Shown here: positions 14,994 to 23,798 of the stretch, in pieces | Layout of the letters: every line of letters begins with the position of its first letter | Numbering within the stretch: the stretch's first letter is position 1 | From: Micromonospora sp. NBC_01699 | GTDB lineage: Bacteria; Actinomycetota; Actinomycetes; Mycobacteriales; Micromonosporaceae | Reading direction: 5' to 3' | Assembly: GCF_036250065.1 (NCBI RefSeq) | Contig: NZ_CP109199.1 | Coordinates: 1,488,001 to 1,552,000, forward strand | DNA: 64,000 bases | Translations under genes and position numbers: made by a program | Notes under the pieces: generated by a model | What the model was told of the DNA's origin: nothing | Seen by the model: only the letters and a program-made list of their open reading frames with translations | Databases searched by the model: none

Positions 14994-16439
14994 ATGGTCC
15001 TCACTCGATCGGGCCCCGCGCCCGCCCGTGTCACCACCCCCGGCCGGGTCGTCGTCGGCCTGTTGACGCTGGCCGCCTCGGTCGGCACCCTCAGCGCCGT
15101 CGACACCGGCACGCCGGCCGCCGCGGCGCCCGGCAGCGTCGTCGTCTCCGCGAACTTCGACACCGGCGGTCTGCCCGCCGGCTGGCGGGCCGTCGACGGT
15201 GACTGGACGGTCAAGAACGGCCGACTGTACGGCGCCGCCGGCAGCGGTTCGAAGAAGATCACCTTCGGGCGGCACCTGAACGACTTCCGGCTGGAGGCGA
15301 CGGTCCGGTTCGAGTCCGTGGCCGAGGCGACCCGATGGACCGCGCTCGGGCTCGACGTACCGGCCGCGGGCACCCCGCCGTGGTGGATCGCGACCCTGCG
15401 CAGCGGCAGCACCGCCGCCAACGGGCTGGAGTTCGCCCAGCTCACCACGGCGAACACGTGGAACGTGACGAACACCGCCGCGGCACCCTCGGCGGCCGGC
15501 ACCGGCCGGGACATCAGCATCGCCGCCGAGGTGCACGGCATCAACGCACGCTGGTTCTTCGCCGGCCGGGAGGTGCTGCGGACCAGTGGTCTCCAGCGTT
15601 CGGCCGGCGGAGTGCAGGCGCTGATCGTGAACGGGGCCACCGTGTCGTTCGACAATGTCAGGGTCACCGAGCTGGCGCCGAACCCGTACATCCGGCCGGT
15701 CGGTGCGCCGCTGACCGTCATCGCCCACCGGGGCGCCTGCGCCGTCGCGCCGGAGAACACCCTGGTGGCGCAGGACGTCGCCCGGCGCAACGGGGCCGAG
15801 TGGATCGAGAACGACGTCCAGCCGAGCAAGGACGGCGTGCCGTTCGTGATGCACGACAGCACGGTCGACCGCACCACCAACGGCACCGGTGCGATTCGCA
15901 ACCTCACCGCCGCCCAACTCAAGCAACTCGACGCCGGTTCCTGGTTCGGCCCGCAGTTCGCCGGCGTACGGCTGCCGACGCTGGCCGAGCAACTGGTCGA
16001 CCTGCGCACGCGGGGCGGAAAGCTGCTGCTGGAGATCAAGGGCGCGCACAGCAAAGCCCAGGTCGCCAGGATCATCGACATCATCCGGGCCGAGCAGATG
16101 ACCGACCGGGTCTTCATCCAGAGCTTCGAGACCAGCGCCCTCACCTACAGCTACCAACTGGCCCCGGAGATCCCGCTCGGCCTGCTGCGCAGCACCCTCG
16201 ACGCGGACCCGGTGGCGATCGCCCGGCAGTACCACCTGACCGCGTACAACCCGGCGGTGGCGGCGCTGACCGCCCGTCCGGCCGTTATCGCCAACCTGCA
16301 CACCGCCGGGGTGGCGCTGATGGTCTGGACGGTCGACTCGGCCGGCCAGTGGCAGCAGCTCAAGGGCCTCGGGGTGGACGGGATCATCACCAACCGCTCG
16401 CCCGAACTCGTCGACTGGAACGCCGCCAACCCCGGCTGA
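14994..16439 (+). CDS. Secreted glycerophosphodiester phosphodiesterase with N-terminal jelly-roll domain
   Basis: 481 residues. A signal peptide (about 15-45) ends at AAAAPGS. Residues about 48-230 form a beta-rich domain like concanavalin/3-keto-disaccharide-hydrolase modules (LPAGWRAVDGDWTVKNGRLY). The GDPD TIM barrel spans about 238-478: IAHRGACAVAPENTLVA with the catalytic His-Arg, ENDVQPSKDGVPFVMHD with the metal Glu/Asp and second His, and GGKLLLEIKG. It probably hydrolyses glycerophosphodiesters or teichoic-acid-like polymers outside the cell. It is divergent from the acyltransferase-3 gene. A TACCGT hexamer (14981-14986) lies close to the ATG. Confidence 0.9.
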   Translation: MVLTRSGPAPARVTTPGRVVVGLLTLAASVGTLSAVDTGTPAAAAPGSVVVSANFDTGGLPAGWRAVDGDWTVKNGRLYGAAGSGSKKITFGRHLNDFRLEATVRFESVAEATRWTALGLDVPAAGTPPWWIATLRSGSTAANGLEFAQLTTANTWNVTNTAAAPSAAGTGRDISIAAEVHGINARWFFAGREVLRTSGLQRSAGGVQALIVNGATVSFDNVRVTELAPNPYIRPVGAPLTVIAHRGACAVAPENTLVAQDVARRNGAEWIENDVQPSKDGVPFVMHDSTVDRTTNGTGAIRNLTAAQLKQLDAGSWFGPQFAGVRLPTLAEQLVDLRTRGGKLLLEIKGAHSKAQVARIIDIIRAEQMTDRVFIQSFETSALTYSYQLAPEIPLGLLRSTLDADPVAIARQYHLTAYNPAVAALTARPAVIANLHTAGVALMVWTVDSAGQWQQLKGLGVDGIITNRSPELVDWNAANPG

Positions 16440-16470
16440 CCAACGCCCCGCCGGAAGGCTGTGCCGCCTC

Positions 16471-16554
16471 GGTGGGTCGTGCGGCGCGGCGGTGGGTCGT
16501 GGCGCGGCGGTGGGTCGTGGCGCGGCGGTGGGTCGTGCGGCGCCGGTGGGCCGT
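16471..16554. repeat. Five degenerate 18-20-bp tandem units after the GDPD gene
   Basis: GGTGGGTCGT or GGTGGGCCGT recurs at 16471, 16491, 16509, 16527 and 16545 with periods of 20, 18, 18 and 18, separated by GGCGCGGC-like spacers. The array fills the space between the convergent GDPD and yraN genes, where a terminator would be expected. No clear hairpin is present. Confidence 0.75.
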
Positions 16555-16602
16555 GCCGCTGGTCGGCGTGGCTCACCGGCCGGGGCTTGACCGGCCGGGG
16601 GC

Positions 16603-16980
16603 TCAGAACGCCCCCTTGAGGTGTTCCACCCGCGCCGCCCCGCGCGGTGGCGCGAACACCGAGACCACGTCGAAGCGGACCTCGGCCGGACGGGCCGACG
16701 ACTGTTCCAGCCACCGCGCGGCCAGCCGCCGCAACCGCCGCGCCTTCGCCGGGACCACCGCCTCGGCGGGTGGGCCGAAGGTGCCGCCGCGCCTGGTCTT
16801 CACCTCGCAGAACGCGAGTACGGCACCGTCCCAGGCGATGATGTCGATCTCCCCGGCCGGACCGTGCCCGCCGGCCGGCGTACGCCAGTTCCGGTCCACC
16901 ACCCGCAGACCGCTCGCCACCAGGTGCCGTACGGCACAGCGCTCGCCGTACGCGCCGACCGCTTTCCGTTCCAGCGTCAT
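16603..16980 (-). CDS. yraN: YraN/UPF0102 family predicted endonuclease-like protein
   Basis: 125 residues, full length. The restriction-endonuclease-like core is visible: GAYGERCAVRHLVASGLRVV, then GEIDIIAWDGAVLAFCEVK, giving the Glu/Asp...E-x-K metal site. The biochemical role of YraN proteins is unknown. M. tuberculosis has this gene (Rv2898c) immediately before comM (Rv2897c) and dprA. Here about 7 kb of other genes separate yraN from comM, so the ancestral operon is split. A twin CTGTGGAC-box element lies 51 bp upstream. Confidence 0.9.
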   Translation of the reverse strand: MTLERKAVGAYGERCAVRHLVASGLRVVDRNWRTPAGGHGPAGEIDIIAWDGAVLAFCEVKTRRGGTFGPPAEAVVPAKARRLRRLAARWLEQSSARPAEVRFDVVSVFAPPRGAARVEHLKGAF

Positions 16981-17030
16981 CCGTCGAGGGTGACCGGACC
17001 GGCCGTACGGCGCTGCCGTCGACCGGGAGG

Positions 17031-17086
17031 CTGTGGACGAGGCGACGCCCTGTGGACGGCCGGACGATCAAGCCACTGCTGTGCTA
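17031..17086 (-). promoter_or_regulatory. Twin CTGTGGAC-box element upstream of yraN
   Basis: CTGTGGAC at 17031 and CTGTGGACGG at 17050 (19-base period), CGGACGATCA from 17061 and TGTGCTA at 17080. All spacings are identical to the element at 9219-9274. The element starts 51 bp before the yraN ATG, and on its other side is only the 3' end of the DUF2332 gene, so a role for yraN is the natural reading. Confidence 0.55.
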
Positions 17087-17105
17087 TGCGCCCGACCGCC
17101 GCCGG

Positions 17106-18257
17106 TCAGGCCGAAGGCGGCGCGTACGCGTACGTCATGGGGTGCCATTCCAACCAGTCGCCGTGCCCGCCGGTGCGGCCCAGGACCTCGACGCCGGCCC
17201 GGCCGTCCCGCCAGGCGACCACGGTGAGCAGCGCGGCGGCGAGCACCCCGGGCGGCCCGGCCGCCGCCGGTCGCCGGTCGAGGAACAGTTCGGCACCGGC
17301 CGCCGACGCCTCGTTGAGCACCACCGTCAGGTCCCGCCGGGCACCGACCTCGGCCAGGATCGCGGCCAGCCGCAGCCGGTCGGCCCGGTCGAGATAGGTC
17401 AGCGCCATCGAGGCGAAGACCACCGGCACCGTGTCGTCCGGCACCTGCTCCAGCAGCGTGGGCAGGGTCGCCACGATGTCCCCGGCGACCAGTCGCGGCC
17501 GGACCAGGGCCACCTCGGCGAGCGCGGCTTCCAACCGGGCCAGCCGTTCGGTCTGCTCCGGCCAGACGCAGGCCCGCAACCAGTCGGTGGCCTGCGGGTC
17601 GGCGGCATCGATCGGGGCGAGGTCGATGCCCACCCGGTCGGCGATGGTCAGCTCGGCGGCGGCCGGTTCGGGCCAACCGGGGCCGTGCAGGCCGACGGTC
17701 ATGGTCAGCGCCTCCGGGACCCCGGTCGGTCCGTACGTCTCGGTGCGGCCGTCCGGTCCGACGTACCGGCAGGCGTACCGGTCGCTGATCAGCAGCAGGC
17801 CGGCGCTGGTGCCGAGCTCGACCAGGTGCAGTGGGCGGCCCTCGGCGTACCCGGTCGCCCGACCGAAACCGGCCCGCAGCACCGCACCCCGGCGGGCCTC
17901 GTTGGTCTGGGTGGTCCTGCTGCCACACAACCCGGTCAGTTCGTCCCGGTACGCACCGACCAGGTCGGCGAACGCGACGCCCAACCCGTCGTCGACTCCC
18001 CGGCCACCACCGAGGGTCGGCAGGTACGCCGCCAGCGGATGTCCCGCCGCGGTGGTCCGGAGCAGATACTGCACGGCGGCGAAGTAGAGGATCGCCCGCC
18101 GTTGGCCGGGGCCGGCGGCGCGCAGCGGCCCGGACAGGTCGGACCGATCGGCGAGCAGTTCGGACAGATACTCGTACCGGGGCGAGACACCGCGGAACTC
18201 GTGCCGGGCGAAGCGACGGAACATCTCCGCCAGGGCGAACTCCTCGGTAACCGTCAT
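17106..18257 (-). CDS. DUF2332 family protein
   Basis: 383 residues, typical for DUF2332. Recognisable parts are SPRYEYLSELLADRSDL near the N-terminus, LVELGTSAGLLLISDRYACR in the middle, which resembles an SAM-type Rossmann glycine loop, and VLAAALLTVVAWRDGRAGVE near the end. The family is common in actinobacteria and proteobacteria and has no settled function; a methyltransferase-like fold is my guess from the central motif. It lies in the same direction as yraN and ends 125 bp before it. Confidence 0.82.
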   Translation of the reverse strand: MTVTEEFALAEMFRRFARHEFRGVSPRYEYLSELLADRSDLSGPLRAAGPGQRRAILYFAAVQYLLRTTAAGHPLAAYLPTLGGGRGVDDGLGVAFADLVGAYRDELTGLCGSRTTQTNEARRGAVLRAGFGRATGYAEGRPLHLVELGTSAGLLLISDRYACRYVGPDGRTETYGPTGVPEALTMTVGLHGPGWPEPAAAELTIADRVGIDLAPIDAADPQATDWLRACVWPEQTERLARLEAALAEVALVRPRLVAGDIVATLPTLLEQVPDDTVPVVFASMALTYLDRADRLRLAAILAEVGARRDLTVVLNEASAAGAELFLDRRPAAAGPPGVLAAALLTVVAWRDGRAGVEVLGRTGGHGDWLEWHPMTYAYAPPSA

Positions 18258-18395
18258 ACCGGTGATGGTCCGCCCACGGAGCGGTACGCGCAGCGACCTC
18301 CGTCACGTGCGGAAGCGGCGGCTCGGCCCGCCCCGGCGGCCGGTCCGCCGCCACCCGCCCCGACGCGTTTCCGAGAACCGCCCCGGCACGGACAA

Positions 18396-18490
18396 GAGGA
18401 ATCGCCGTGGGCCGGATAGCGGGCCGGATAGGAGGAATCGTCGTGGGCCGGGTAGCGGGCCGGGTAGCCGGAATCACCGCAGGCCGGATA
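18396..18490. repeat. 36-bp repeat in the gap between DUF2332 and the 18.6-kb membrane gene
   Basis: The gap 18258-18591 has no gene that I can support. Within it, GAGGAATCGCCGTGGGCCGG plus ATAGCGGGCCGGATAG starts at 18396 and recurs with two T/G changes at 18432; a weaker third copy is near 18469. Just before the next gene is TACGGT (18578-18583), eight bases before the GTG start, a candidate leaderless -10. Confidence 0.65.
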
Positions 18491-18591
18491 AAAAGCGGCG
18501 CGTCGGCCGGAACGCAAAAGCCGGCGACAAGCCGGGCATCAAGGTCATCTAATTGGCGCCGGCTCGGGCGGGTCGTTTACGGTGCCCGTTC

Positions 18592-19959
18592 GTGGACGGA
18601 CAACGTAACTTCCCCGAGGACCAGGAGCAGCCGCGCTGGTACGCCGGCGAGCGCGGATATCCCGAGTCGGACTGGCGGACCGCCGCCGAGGCGCGCTACC
18701 CGGCGGACGGCTACCCGGCCGCCGAGTCGCGTGCGGGCTCGCCCGGGGAGGGCCGGTACGCCGCCGCCACCACCGACCCGCTGACCGACCGCTACCCGGC
18801 CGAGGCGGACCGTTATCCCGTCGGCTCCACCCGCCGCTCCGCCGACAACGACCGGTTCGGTGCCGGTCCGGACCGGCACGCTTCCAGCGTCGCTGCCGGC
18901 TCGGACCGGCACTCCGCCAACGTCGACTCCGACCGGTTCGGTGCCGGTTCGGACCGGCTCATTGTCGACGTCGACTCCGACCGGGACCGTTATCCGGGCG
19001 GCGCGGACCGGTTCACCGCCGACACCGACCGGTTCACCGGGGAGTCGGACCGGTTCCGTGCCGAGCCGGACCGGTTCCGCAACGAGCCGGACCGGTACGC
19101 CCCCGTCGACCGGTACGCCGACCCGCTCGACCTGGGCCGCGACCCGCTCGAAGCGGTCCGGGTACGGCCGGACACCGTGCCCGCCCCCACCGACCGGGCC
19201 GACCGGGAGGCGGGCGAGCCGGGCCGGAGCGGCCCGGATGCTCCGACCAGCCGGGGTGAGAGCGTCGGCCGGGGTGAGAGCGTCGGCCGGGGTGAGAGCG
19301 TCGGCCGGGGTGAGGGCACTGGCCGGGGTGAGAGTGTCGGCCGATCGGCCGACGCGTTGCTCGACGGTGGGCGGGGCGCGACCGAGCCGGCCCGAGCCAC
19401 GGCCGGAGTGGACCGATCGCCGCTGTCCGGCTATCCGATCGTCACCGCCGGCCGGACCGCCCAGCAGTCCCCGCCGGTGGAGCCGGCCGCCGGCGCACTG
19501 CACCTGCCGACCGGGCCGATGGTCATGATCCCGGTCCAGCCCGGTGACCTTCCGCCGGTGGCGGAGTTCCCGCCCGTCGTCGAGCCCAGCGGCCTGTACG
19601 GCGAGCCGGCCGACGGTCCGCGCCGGATCGGCGCCGGCGGCGGACTCTCCGGTGACGGGGTGTACCGGACCCGTCGCCCGGCCGTCGCGCTGCTCCTTGC
19701 CGTACTCGTGGTGATCTTCGAGGTGCCGGCGCTGCGGATCCTGGTGGACGGGGCACTGGGCGGGCCGGTATCGCCCGGCGGGGTCATCTCCGGCACATTC
19801 TTCGCGTTCGGTCTGCCGGCGTTCGCCACCGGCCTGTACGCGCTGCTGACCGGCGGGGCGGCGATCGGTGATCCGGCCAGGGTGTGGCTGCGCCCGCCCA
19901 CCGCCTACCTGACCATCGGCCTGGTCCTGTTCGTCGCCGCCGCGCTCGCCGCCGGCTGA
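18592..19959 (+). CDS. Membrane protein with long repetitive Asp/Arg-rich N-terminus
   Basis: 455 residues, family not recognised. Residues 1-215 are low-complexity, rich in DRF/DRY and ADRY motifs. Residues about 221-250 are a Gly-Arg-Gly-Glu-Ser-Val repeat (RGESVG five times) from an 18-bp tandem repeat at about 19253-19340. The last 110 residues hold three or four hydrophobic segments ([54 protein letters not shown]). The layout, a disordered charged region in front of a short membrane anchor, is common in actinobacterial envelope proteins. The GTG start has no Shine-Dalgarno but has TACGGT eight bases upstream. The stop codon lies in a tandem duplication. Confidence 0.7.
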   Translation: MDGQRNFPEDQEQPRWYAGERGYPESDWRTAAEARYPADGYPAAESRAGSPGEGRYAAATTDPLTDRYPAEADRYPVGSTRRSADNDRFGAGPDRHASSVAAGSDRHSANVDSDRFGAGSDRLIVDVDSDRDRYPGGADRFTADTDRFTGESDRFRAEPDRFRNEPDRYAPVDRYADPLDLGRDPLEAVRVRPDTVPAPTDRADREAGEPGRSGPDAPTSRGESVGRGESVGRGESVGRGEGTGRGESVGRSADALLDGGRGATEPARATAGVDRSPLSGYPIVTAGRTAQQSPPVEPAAGALHLPTGPMVMIPVQPGDLPPVAEFPPVVEPSGLYGEPADGPRRIGAGGGLSGDGVYRTRRPAVALLLAVLVVIFEVPALRILVDGALGGPVSPGGVISGTFFAFGLPAFATGLYALLTGGAAIGDPARVWLRPPTAYLTIGLVLFVAAALAAG

Positions 19960-20000
19960 CCGGTCGGTGCCGGCTGACCGGCTCGCCGCCGGCTGACCGG
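19951..20000. repeat. Stop-codon-spanning repeat GCCGGCTGACCGG (three copies)
   Basis: GCCGGCTGAC occurs at 19951, 19969 and 19988. The first copy includes the TGA stop of the membrane-protein gene, so the gene's last two codons and stop are echoed twice downstream. It is the first part of the 19960-20337 gap. Confidence 0.7.
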
Positions 20001-20053
20001 TAGGTGCCGGCCGCGAACCGGCCGGCCGCGAACCGAACATGACGTGCCGGCTC

Positions 20054-20107
20054 GTCACCGGCGCTCTCGCCGTCACCGGCGTCACCGGCGTCACCGGTGT
20101 CACCGCG
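20054..20107. repeat. 9-bp GTCACCGGC tandem repeat upstream of rpsB
   Basis: GTCACCGGC or a close variant occurs at 20054, 20072, 20081, 20090 and 20099. It lies about 50 bp before the presumed rpsB promoter. Confidence 0.7.
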
Positions 20108-20153
20108 ACCGTCCCGCTTGCCGGGCTTGTGCGGAGGCGGGGGGCGTGGGGCG

Positions 20154-20159
20154 TACACT
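20154..20159 (+). promoter_or_regulatory. Probable -10 hexamer (TACACT) of the rpsB-tsf transcript
   Basis: TACACT is the best -10 in the 19960-20337 gap. The only -35-like sequence, TTGTGC at 20127, is 21 bases away, which is long. Transcription from here would give an rpsB leader of about 170 bases. That leader can form small hairpins (GACCGC/GCGGTC near 20168-20183; CCACGG/CCGTGG near 20204-20219), which could serve feedback by S2; this last point is speculative. Confidence 0.4.
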
Positions 20160-20337
20160 TGGCAATTGGCGACCGCCCGTGCGGTCGACCTCGCGCGCCC
20201 TTTCCACGGTTGCCCGTGGGACGACGGCCCCCTGGTCCCGATCTTGATTGGGCCCACCATGGCCGCCGACCAGGTGCCAGGACGCCAGGCCGACCGGCCC
20301 GGCGTGACAACCAGGGACATTGAAGGAGCACCCCACC

Positions 20338-21186
20338 ATGGCTGTAGTGACCATGCGTCAGCTGCTGGAAAGTGGCGTCCACTTCGGGCACCAGACCCGC
20401 CGCTGGAACCCGAAGATGAAGCGCTTCATTTTCACCGAGCGCAACGGCATCTACATCATCGACCTGCGCCAGACGCTCGAATACATCGAGACGGCGTACG
20501 AGTACGTGCGCCGGACCGTCGCCGAGGGCGGCAGCATCCTGTTCGTCGGCACCAAGAAGCAGGCCCAGGAGGCGATCGCCGAGCAGGCGACCCGGGTCGG
20601 CCAGCCGTACGTCAACCACCGCTGGCTCGGTGGCATGCTGACCAACTTCCAGACGGTCTACAAGCGGTTGCAGCGGATGAAGGAGCTGGAGGCGCTGGGT
20701 GACCTGTCCGGCACCGCCGCGGGTTATACCAAGAAGGAGACCCTGCAACTCTCCCGGGAGAAGATCAAGCTCACCCGGACGCTGGGTGGTCTGCGGGACA
20801 TGACGAAGGTTCCCGCCGCGATCTGGGTCGTCGACACCAAGAAGGAACACATCGCCGTCGACGAGGCCCGCAAGCTGGGCATCCCGGTGATCGCGGTGCT
20901 CGACACCAACTGTGACCCGGACGAGGTCGACTTCCCGATCCCGGGCAACGACGACGCGATCCGTTCCGCCGAGCTGCTCACCCGCGTCATCGCGGCCGCG
21001 GTCGGCGACGGTCTGATCGCCCGTTCGGGCAAGCACCGTGGCAACGACGAGAAGCCGGAGCCGGGTGTGGTGGCCGCCGACGAGCCGCTCGCCGAGTGGG
21101 AGCGGGAACTGATCGAGGACACCGAGAAGAAGGCCGACGACTCGGAGCCGAAGGCCGCCGAGCCGGCTGCCGCTGCCGCTGAGTGA
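20338..21186 (+). CDS. rpsB: 30S ribosomal protein S2
   Basis: 282 residues. The sequence is a clear S2: [59 protein letters not shown] and [21 protein letters not shown]2 binds the 30S head near the mRNA exit and is needed for initiation. The last 40 residues are an acidic and alanine-rich tail ([20 protein letters not shown]), longer than in E. coli but usual in actinobacteria. GAAGGAG lies upstream of the ATG. It is followed by tsf after 153 bp. Confidence 0.98.
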   Translation: MAVVTMRQLLESGVHFGHQTRRWNPKMKRFIFTERNGIYIIDLRQTLEYIETAYEYVRRTVAEGGSILFVGTKKQAQEAIAEQATRVGQPYVNHRWLGGMLTNFQTVYKRLQRMKELEALGDLSGTAAGYTKKETLQLSREKIKLTRTLGGLRDMTKVPAAIWVVDTKKEHIAVDEARKLGIPVIAVLDTNCDPDEVDFPIPGNDDAIRSAELLTRVIAAAVGDGLIARSGKHRGNDEKPEPGVVAADEPLAEWERELIEDTEKKADDSEPKAAEPAAAAAE

Positions 21187-21202
21187 CCTGCCGCCCGGGT
21201 CG

Positions 21203-21225
21203 GCCGGCCGCACACCGCGGCCGGC
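21203..21225 (+). terminator. 9-bp hairpin between rpsB and tsf (attenuator-like)
   Basis: GCCGGCCGC (21203-21211) and GCGGCCGGC (21217-21225) pair perfectly around a five-base loop, 16 bp after the rpsB stop, with no T-tract. It may partly terminate transcription or stabilise the rpsB 3' end, setting the rpsB to tsf ratio. Confidence 0.45.
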
Positions 21226-21339
21226 TGGCCCGAGCGCGCGCCGGCTGGCCCAGGCGCTGACGCGGACACCGCGCGCCCGGATCCGGGTTATCCCTCTAGT
21301 AGATCATCAATCGCTGTCCCAAACATCGAAGAGAGAGTC

Positions 21340-22167
21340 ATGTCAGACTTCACCGCTGCGGATGTCAAGCGGCTCCGCGACCTGACCGGCGCCGGCATGA
21401 TGGACTCCAAGAAGGCGCTCACCGAGGCTGAGGGCGACTTCGACAAGGCCATCGAGCTGCTGCGTATCAAGGGCGCCAAGGACGTCGGCAAGCGGGCCGG
21501 ACGTACCGCCGCGAACGGCCTGGTCGCGCACTCCGGCAAGGCGCTGCTCGAACTCAACTGCGAGACCGACTTCGTCGCCAAGACCGAGGACTTCATCGCC
21601 CTGGCGCAGCAGCTCGTCGAGCACGGCGTGCAGTCGGGCGTGACCGACGCCGAGGGTCTGCTCGCCTCGACGCTCGACGGCCGTAACGTCGCCGACCTGA
21701 TCCAGGAGCAGTCGGCGAAGATCGGCGAGAAGCTGGTGCTGAACCGCTTCGCCGTACTCGACGGCACGGTCGCGGTCTACCTGCACCGCAAGGCGCAGGA
21801 TCTGCCGCCGGCGGTGGGGGTGCTGGTCGAGTACACCGGCAAGTCGGACGAGGCGGCCGACGCGGACGCGCGCGGCGCGGCGATGCAGATCGCGGCGATG
21901 CGGCCGAATTTCGTCACCCGCGACGAGGTGCCGGCCGAGACGGTCGAGTCGGAGCGGCGGATCGCCGAGCAGACCGCCCGCGAGGAGGGCAAGCCGGAGG
22001 CCGCCCTGTCGAAGATCGTCGAGGGCCGGGTGAACGGCTTCTTCAAGGACTTCGTCCTGGTCGAGCAGCCGTCCGTGACCGACAACAAGAAGACGGTGAA
22101 GCAGGTGCTCGCTGAGGCCGGCATCACCGTCACCCGCTTCGTCCGGTTCGAGGTCGGCCAGGCCTGA
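21340..22167 (+). CDS. tsf: Translation elongation factor Ts
   Basis: 275 residues, the actinobacterial length. The N-terminal UBA-like domain ([20 protein letters not shown], then [18 protein letters not shown]) and the [10 protein letters not shown] motif that contacts EF-Tu are intact. EF-Ts exchanges GDP for GTP on EF-Tu. GAGAGAG lies upstream of the ATG. The gene follows rpsB and is closed by a hairpin at 22219-22256. Confidence 0.98.
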   Translation: MSDFTAADVKRLRDLTGAGMMDSKKALTEAEGDFDKAIELLRIKGAKDVGKRAGRTAANGLVAHSGKALLELNCETDFVAKTEDFIALAQQLVEHGVQSGVTDAEGLLASTLDGRNVADLIQEQSAKIGEKLVLNRFAVLDGTVAVYLHRKAQDLPPAVGVLVEYTGKSDEAADADARGAAMQIAAMRPNFVTRDEVPAETVESERRIAEQTAREEGKPEAALSKIVEGRVNGFFKDFVLVEQPSVTDNKKTVKQVLAEAGITVTRFVRFEVGQA

Positions 22168-22218
22168 GCGGATCCCACCGCCGGTTCGGGCCGGTGACGG
22201 GACTGAGACAAACCACGG

Positions 22219-22256
22219 GGAGGCCGCCGGTGTACATGACAGGCACCGCGGCCTCC
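22219..22256 (+). terminator. Hairpin terminator after tsf
   Basis: GGAGGCCGC...GGTG (22219-22232) pairs with CACC..GCGGCCTCC (22244-22256), about 12 pairs with one bulge, loop about 11 bases. It ends the rpsB-tsf unit and separates it from pyrH. Confidence 0.6.
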
Positions 22257-22333
22257 TCGTCACATAGGGTCGGCAGCGGCAGGTGCGGCGACGGGGCAGC
22301 GGGCGGGATGTCCGCGGAAGAGAGGCGGGTCGG

Positions 22334-23101
22334 ATGACGCAGGTGGTTAGTGACCGGACCATGGCGGCGGACGACCCCACGGCGCCACCGCCCGGCCGGG
22401 CCCGTCGGGTGGTGCTCAAGCTTTCCGGCGAGGTCTTCGGCGGCGGGGCGATCGGGGTCGACCCCGACGTGGTCCAGGCCATCGCCCGGCAGATCGCGAC
22501 CGTCGTACGGCGTGGGGTGCAGGTCTCCGTGGTGGTCGGCGGTGGGAACTTCTTCCGCGGCGCCGAGTTGCAGAAGCGGGGGATGGACCGGGCACGGGCC
22601 GACTACATGGGCATGCTCGGTACGGTGATGAACTGCCTCGCGTTGCAGGACTTCCTGGAGAAGGAGGGCATCGAGACGCGGGTGCAGAGCGCGATCACGA
22701 TGGCCCAGGTGGCCGAGCCGTACATTCCGCTGCGGGCGATCCGGCACCTGGAAAAGGGCCGCGTGGTGATCTTCGGCGCGGGCGCCGGGATGCCGTACTT
22801 CTCGACCGACACCGTCGCCGCCCAGCGGGCGCTGGAGATTCGTGCCGACGTGGTGTTGATGAGCAAGAACGGGGTGGACGGGGTCTATTCCGCCGACCCG
22901 CGTACCGACCCGACGGCCAGCAAGTTCGACAAGATCACTTTCTCCGAGGTGTTACGGCGCGGGCTGCGGGTCGCCGACGCCGCCGCGTTCAGCCTCTGTG
23001 AGGAGAACGGCCTGCCGATGCTGGTCTTCGGCGCCGAGGGCGACGACACCATCATCCGCGCCGTCGGCGGCGACCGGATCGGGACCTTGATCACGGCGTG
23101 A
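22334..23101 (+). CDS. pyrH: Uridylate kinase (UMP kinase)
   Basis: 255 residues. The amino-acid-kinase fold is clear: [53 protein letters not shown] and [20 protein letters not shown]. It phosphorylates UMP with ATP and is essential. I chose the ATG at 22334 because GGAAGAGAGGCGG lies upstream; an internal ATG (MAADDP) 13 codons later is possible since the first 20 residues are not conserved. The last codons and stop are within a 30-bp tandem repeat. Confidence 0.96.
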   Translation: MTQVVSDRTMAADDPTAPPPGRARRVVLKLSGEVFGGGAIGVDPDVVQAIARQIATVVRRGVQVSVVVGGGNFFRGAELQKRGMDRARADYMGMLGTVMNCLALQDFLEKEGIETRVQSAITMAQVAEPYIPLRAIRHLEKGRVVIFGAGAGMPYFSTDTVAAQRALEIRADVVLMSKNGVDGVYSADPRTDPTASKFDKITFSEVLRRGLRVADAAAFSLCEENGLPMLVFGAEGDDTIIRAVGGDRIGTLITA

Positions 23102-23182
23102 GCCGGGACCATTGAGCAGAGCACGGCGTGAGTCGGGACCATCGAACAGGACACGGCGTGAGCCGGGACCGCGGGCAAGGGC
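23093..23182. repeat. Three 30-bp tandem copies starting in the last codons of pyrH
   Basis: ACGGCGTGAGCCGGGACC and its following 12 bases repeat with exact 30-bp period at 23093, 23123 and 23153. The first copy contains the last two codons and TGA stop of pyrH. The copies differ at a few positions. They occupy most of the pyrH-frr gap. Confidence 0.85.
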
Positions 23183-23240
23183 CCGGCCGATGCCGGGAAC
23201 GACACGACTAACGACTTAGTAGAGGGAGGCGAGGGAGCAG

Positions 23241-23798
23241 GTGATCGACGACACTCTCCTTGAGTCCGAGGAAAAGATGGAACGTGCGGTCGAGCACGCC
23301 AAGGAGGAGTTCGGTGCCATCCGCACCGGGCGCGCCACTCCGGCCATGTTCTCCAAGATCATCATCGACTACTACGGTACCCCGACGCCGTTGACCCAGA
23401 TGGCCTCGGTCGGCGTACCGGAGCCGCGGATGGCGATCATCAAGCCGTACGACGCGTCGCAGCTCCAGGCGATGGAGAAGGCGATCCGCGACTCCGACCT
23501 CGGCGTCAACCCCGGCAACGAGGGCAACCAGCTCCGCATCCTGCTGCCGCAGATGACCGAGGAGCGGCGCCGGGAAATGATCAAGGTGGTGCGGAACAAG
23601 GCCGAGGAGGCCAAGGTGGCGATCCGCAACATCCGCCGCCGTGGCAAGGAGGAGTTTGACCGGATCGTCAAGGACGGCGAGGCGGGTGAGGACGAGGGGC
23701 GCCGCGCCGAGAAGGAGCTGGACGACCTCACCCAGAAGTACTCGACCCACGTCGACGAACTGGTCAAGCACAAGGAAGCCGAGCTGCTAGAGGTCTGA
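23241..23798 (+). CDS. frr: Ribosome recycling factor
   Basis: 185 residues, the canonical length. Motifs: [40 protein letters not shown] and RRDxxK-type helices ending in [20 protein letters not shown]. With EF-G it splits post-termination ribosomes. The GTG start has GAGGGAGCAG upstream. The stop codon overlaps the cdsA start by one base (TGATG), so the two are coupled. Confidence 0.98.
   Translation: MIDDTLLESEEKMERAVEHAKEEFGAIRTGRATPAMFSKIIIDYYGTPTPLTQMASVGVPEPRMAIIKPYDASQLQAMEKAIRDSDLGVNPGNEGNQLRILLPQMTEERRREMIKVVRNKAEEAKVAIRNIRRRGKEEFDRIVKDGEAGEDEGRRAEKELDDLTQKYSTHVDELVKHKEAELLEV

Noticed and set aside
20097-20702. Plus-strand ORF from the rpsB leader into rpsB in another frame
   Set aside because: It is out of frame with S2, has no Shine-Dalgarno, and is Arg/Pro-rich as expected from a shadow frame.
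18577-21213. Open minus-strand frame of 878 codons antisense to the membrane-protein gene and rpsB
   Set aside because: rpsB is certain on the other strand. In GC-rich DNA one antisense frame is often open because stops are rare; the product is low-complexity His/Arg/Asp-rich with no domain.
22885-23205. Minus-strand 106-codon ORF with repeated MVPTHAV units
   Set aside because: It is the antisense reading of the pyrH 3' tandem repeat.
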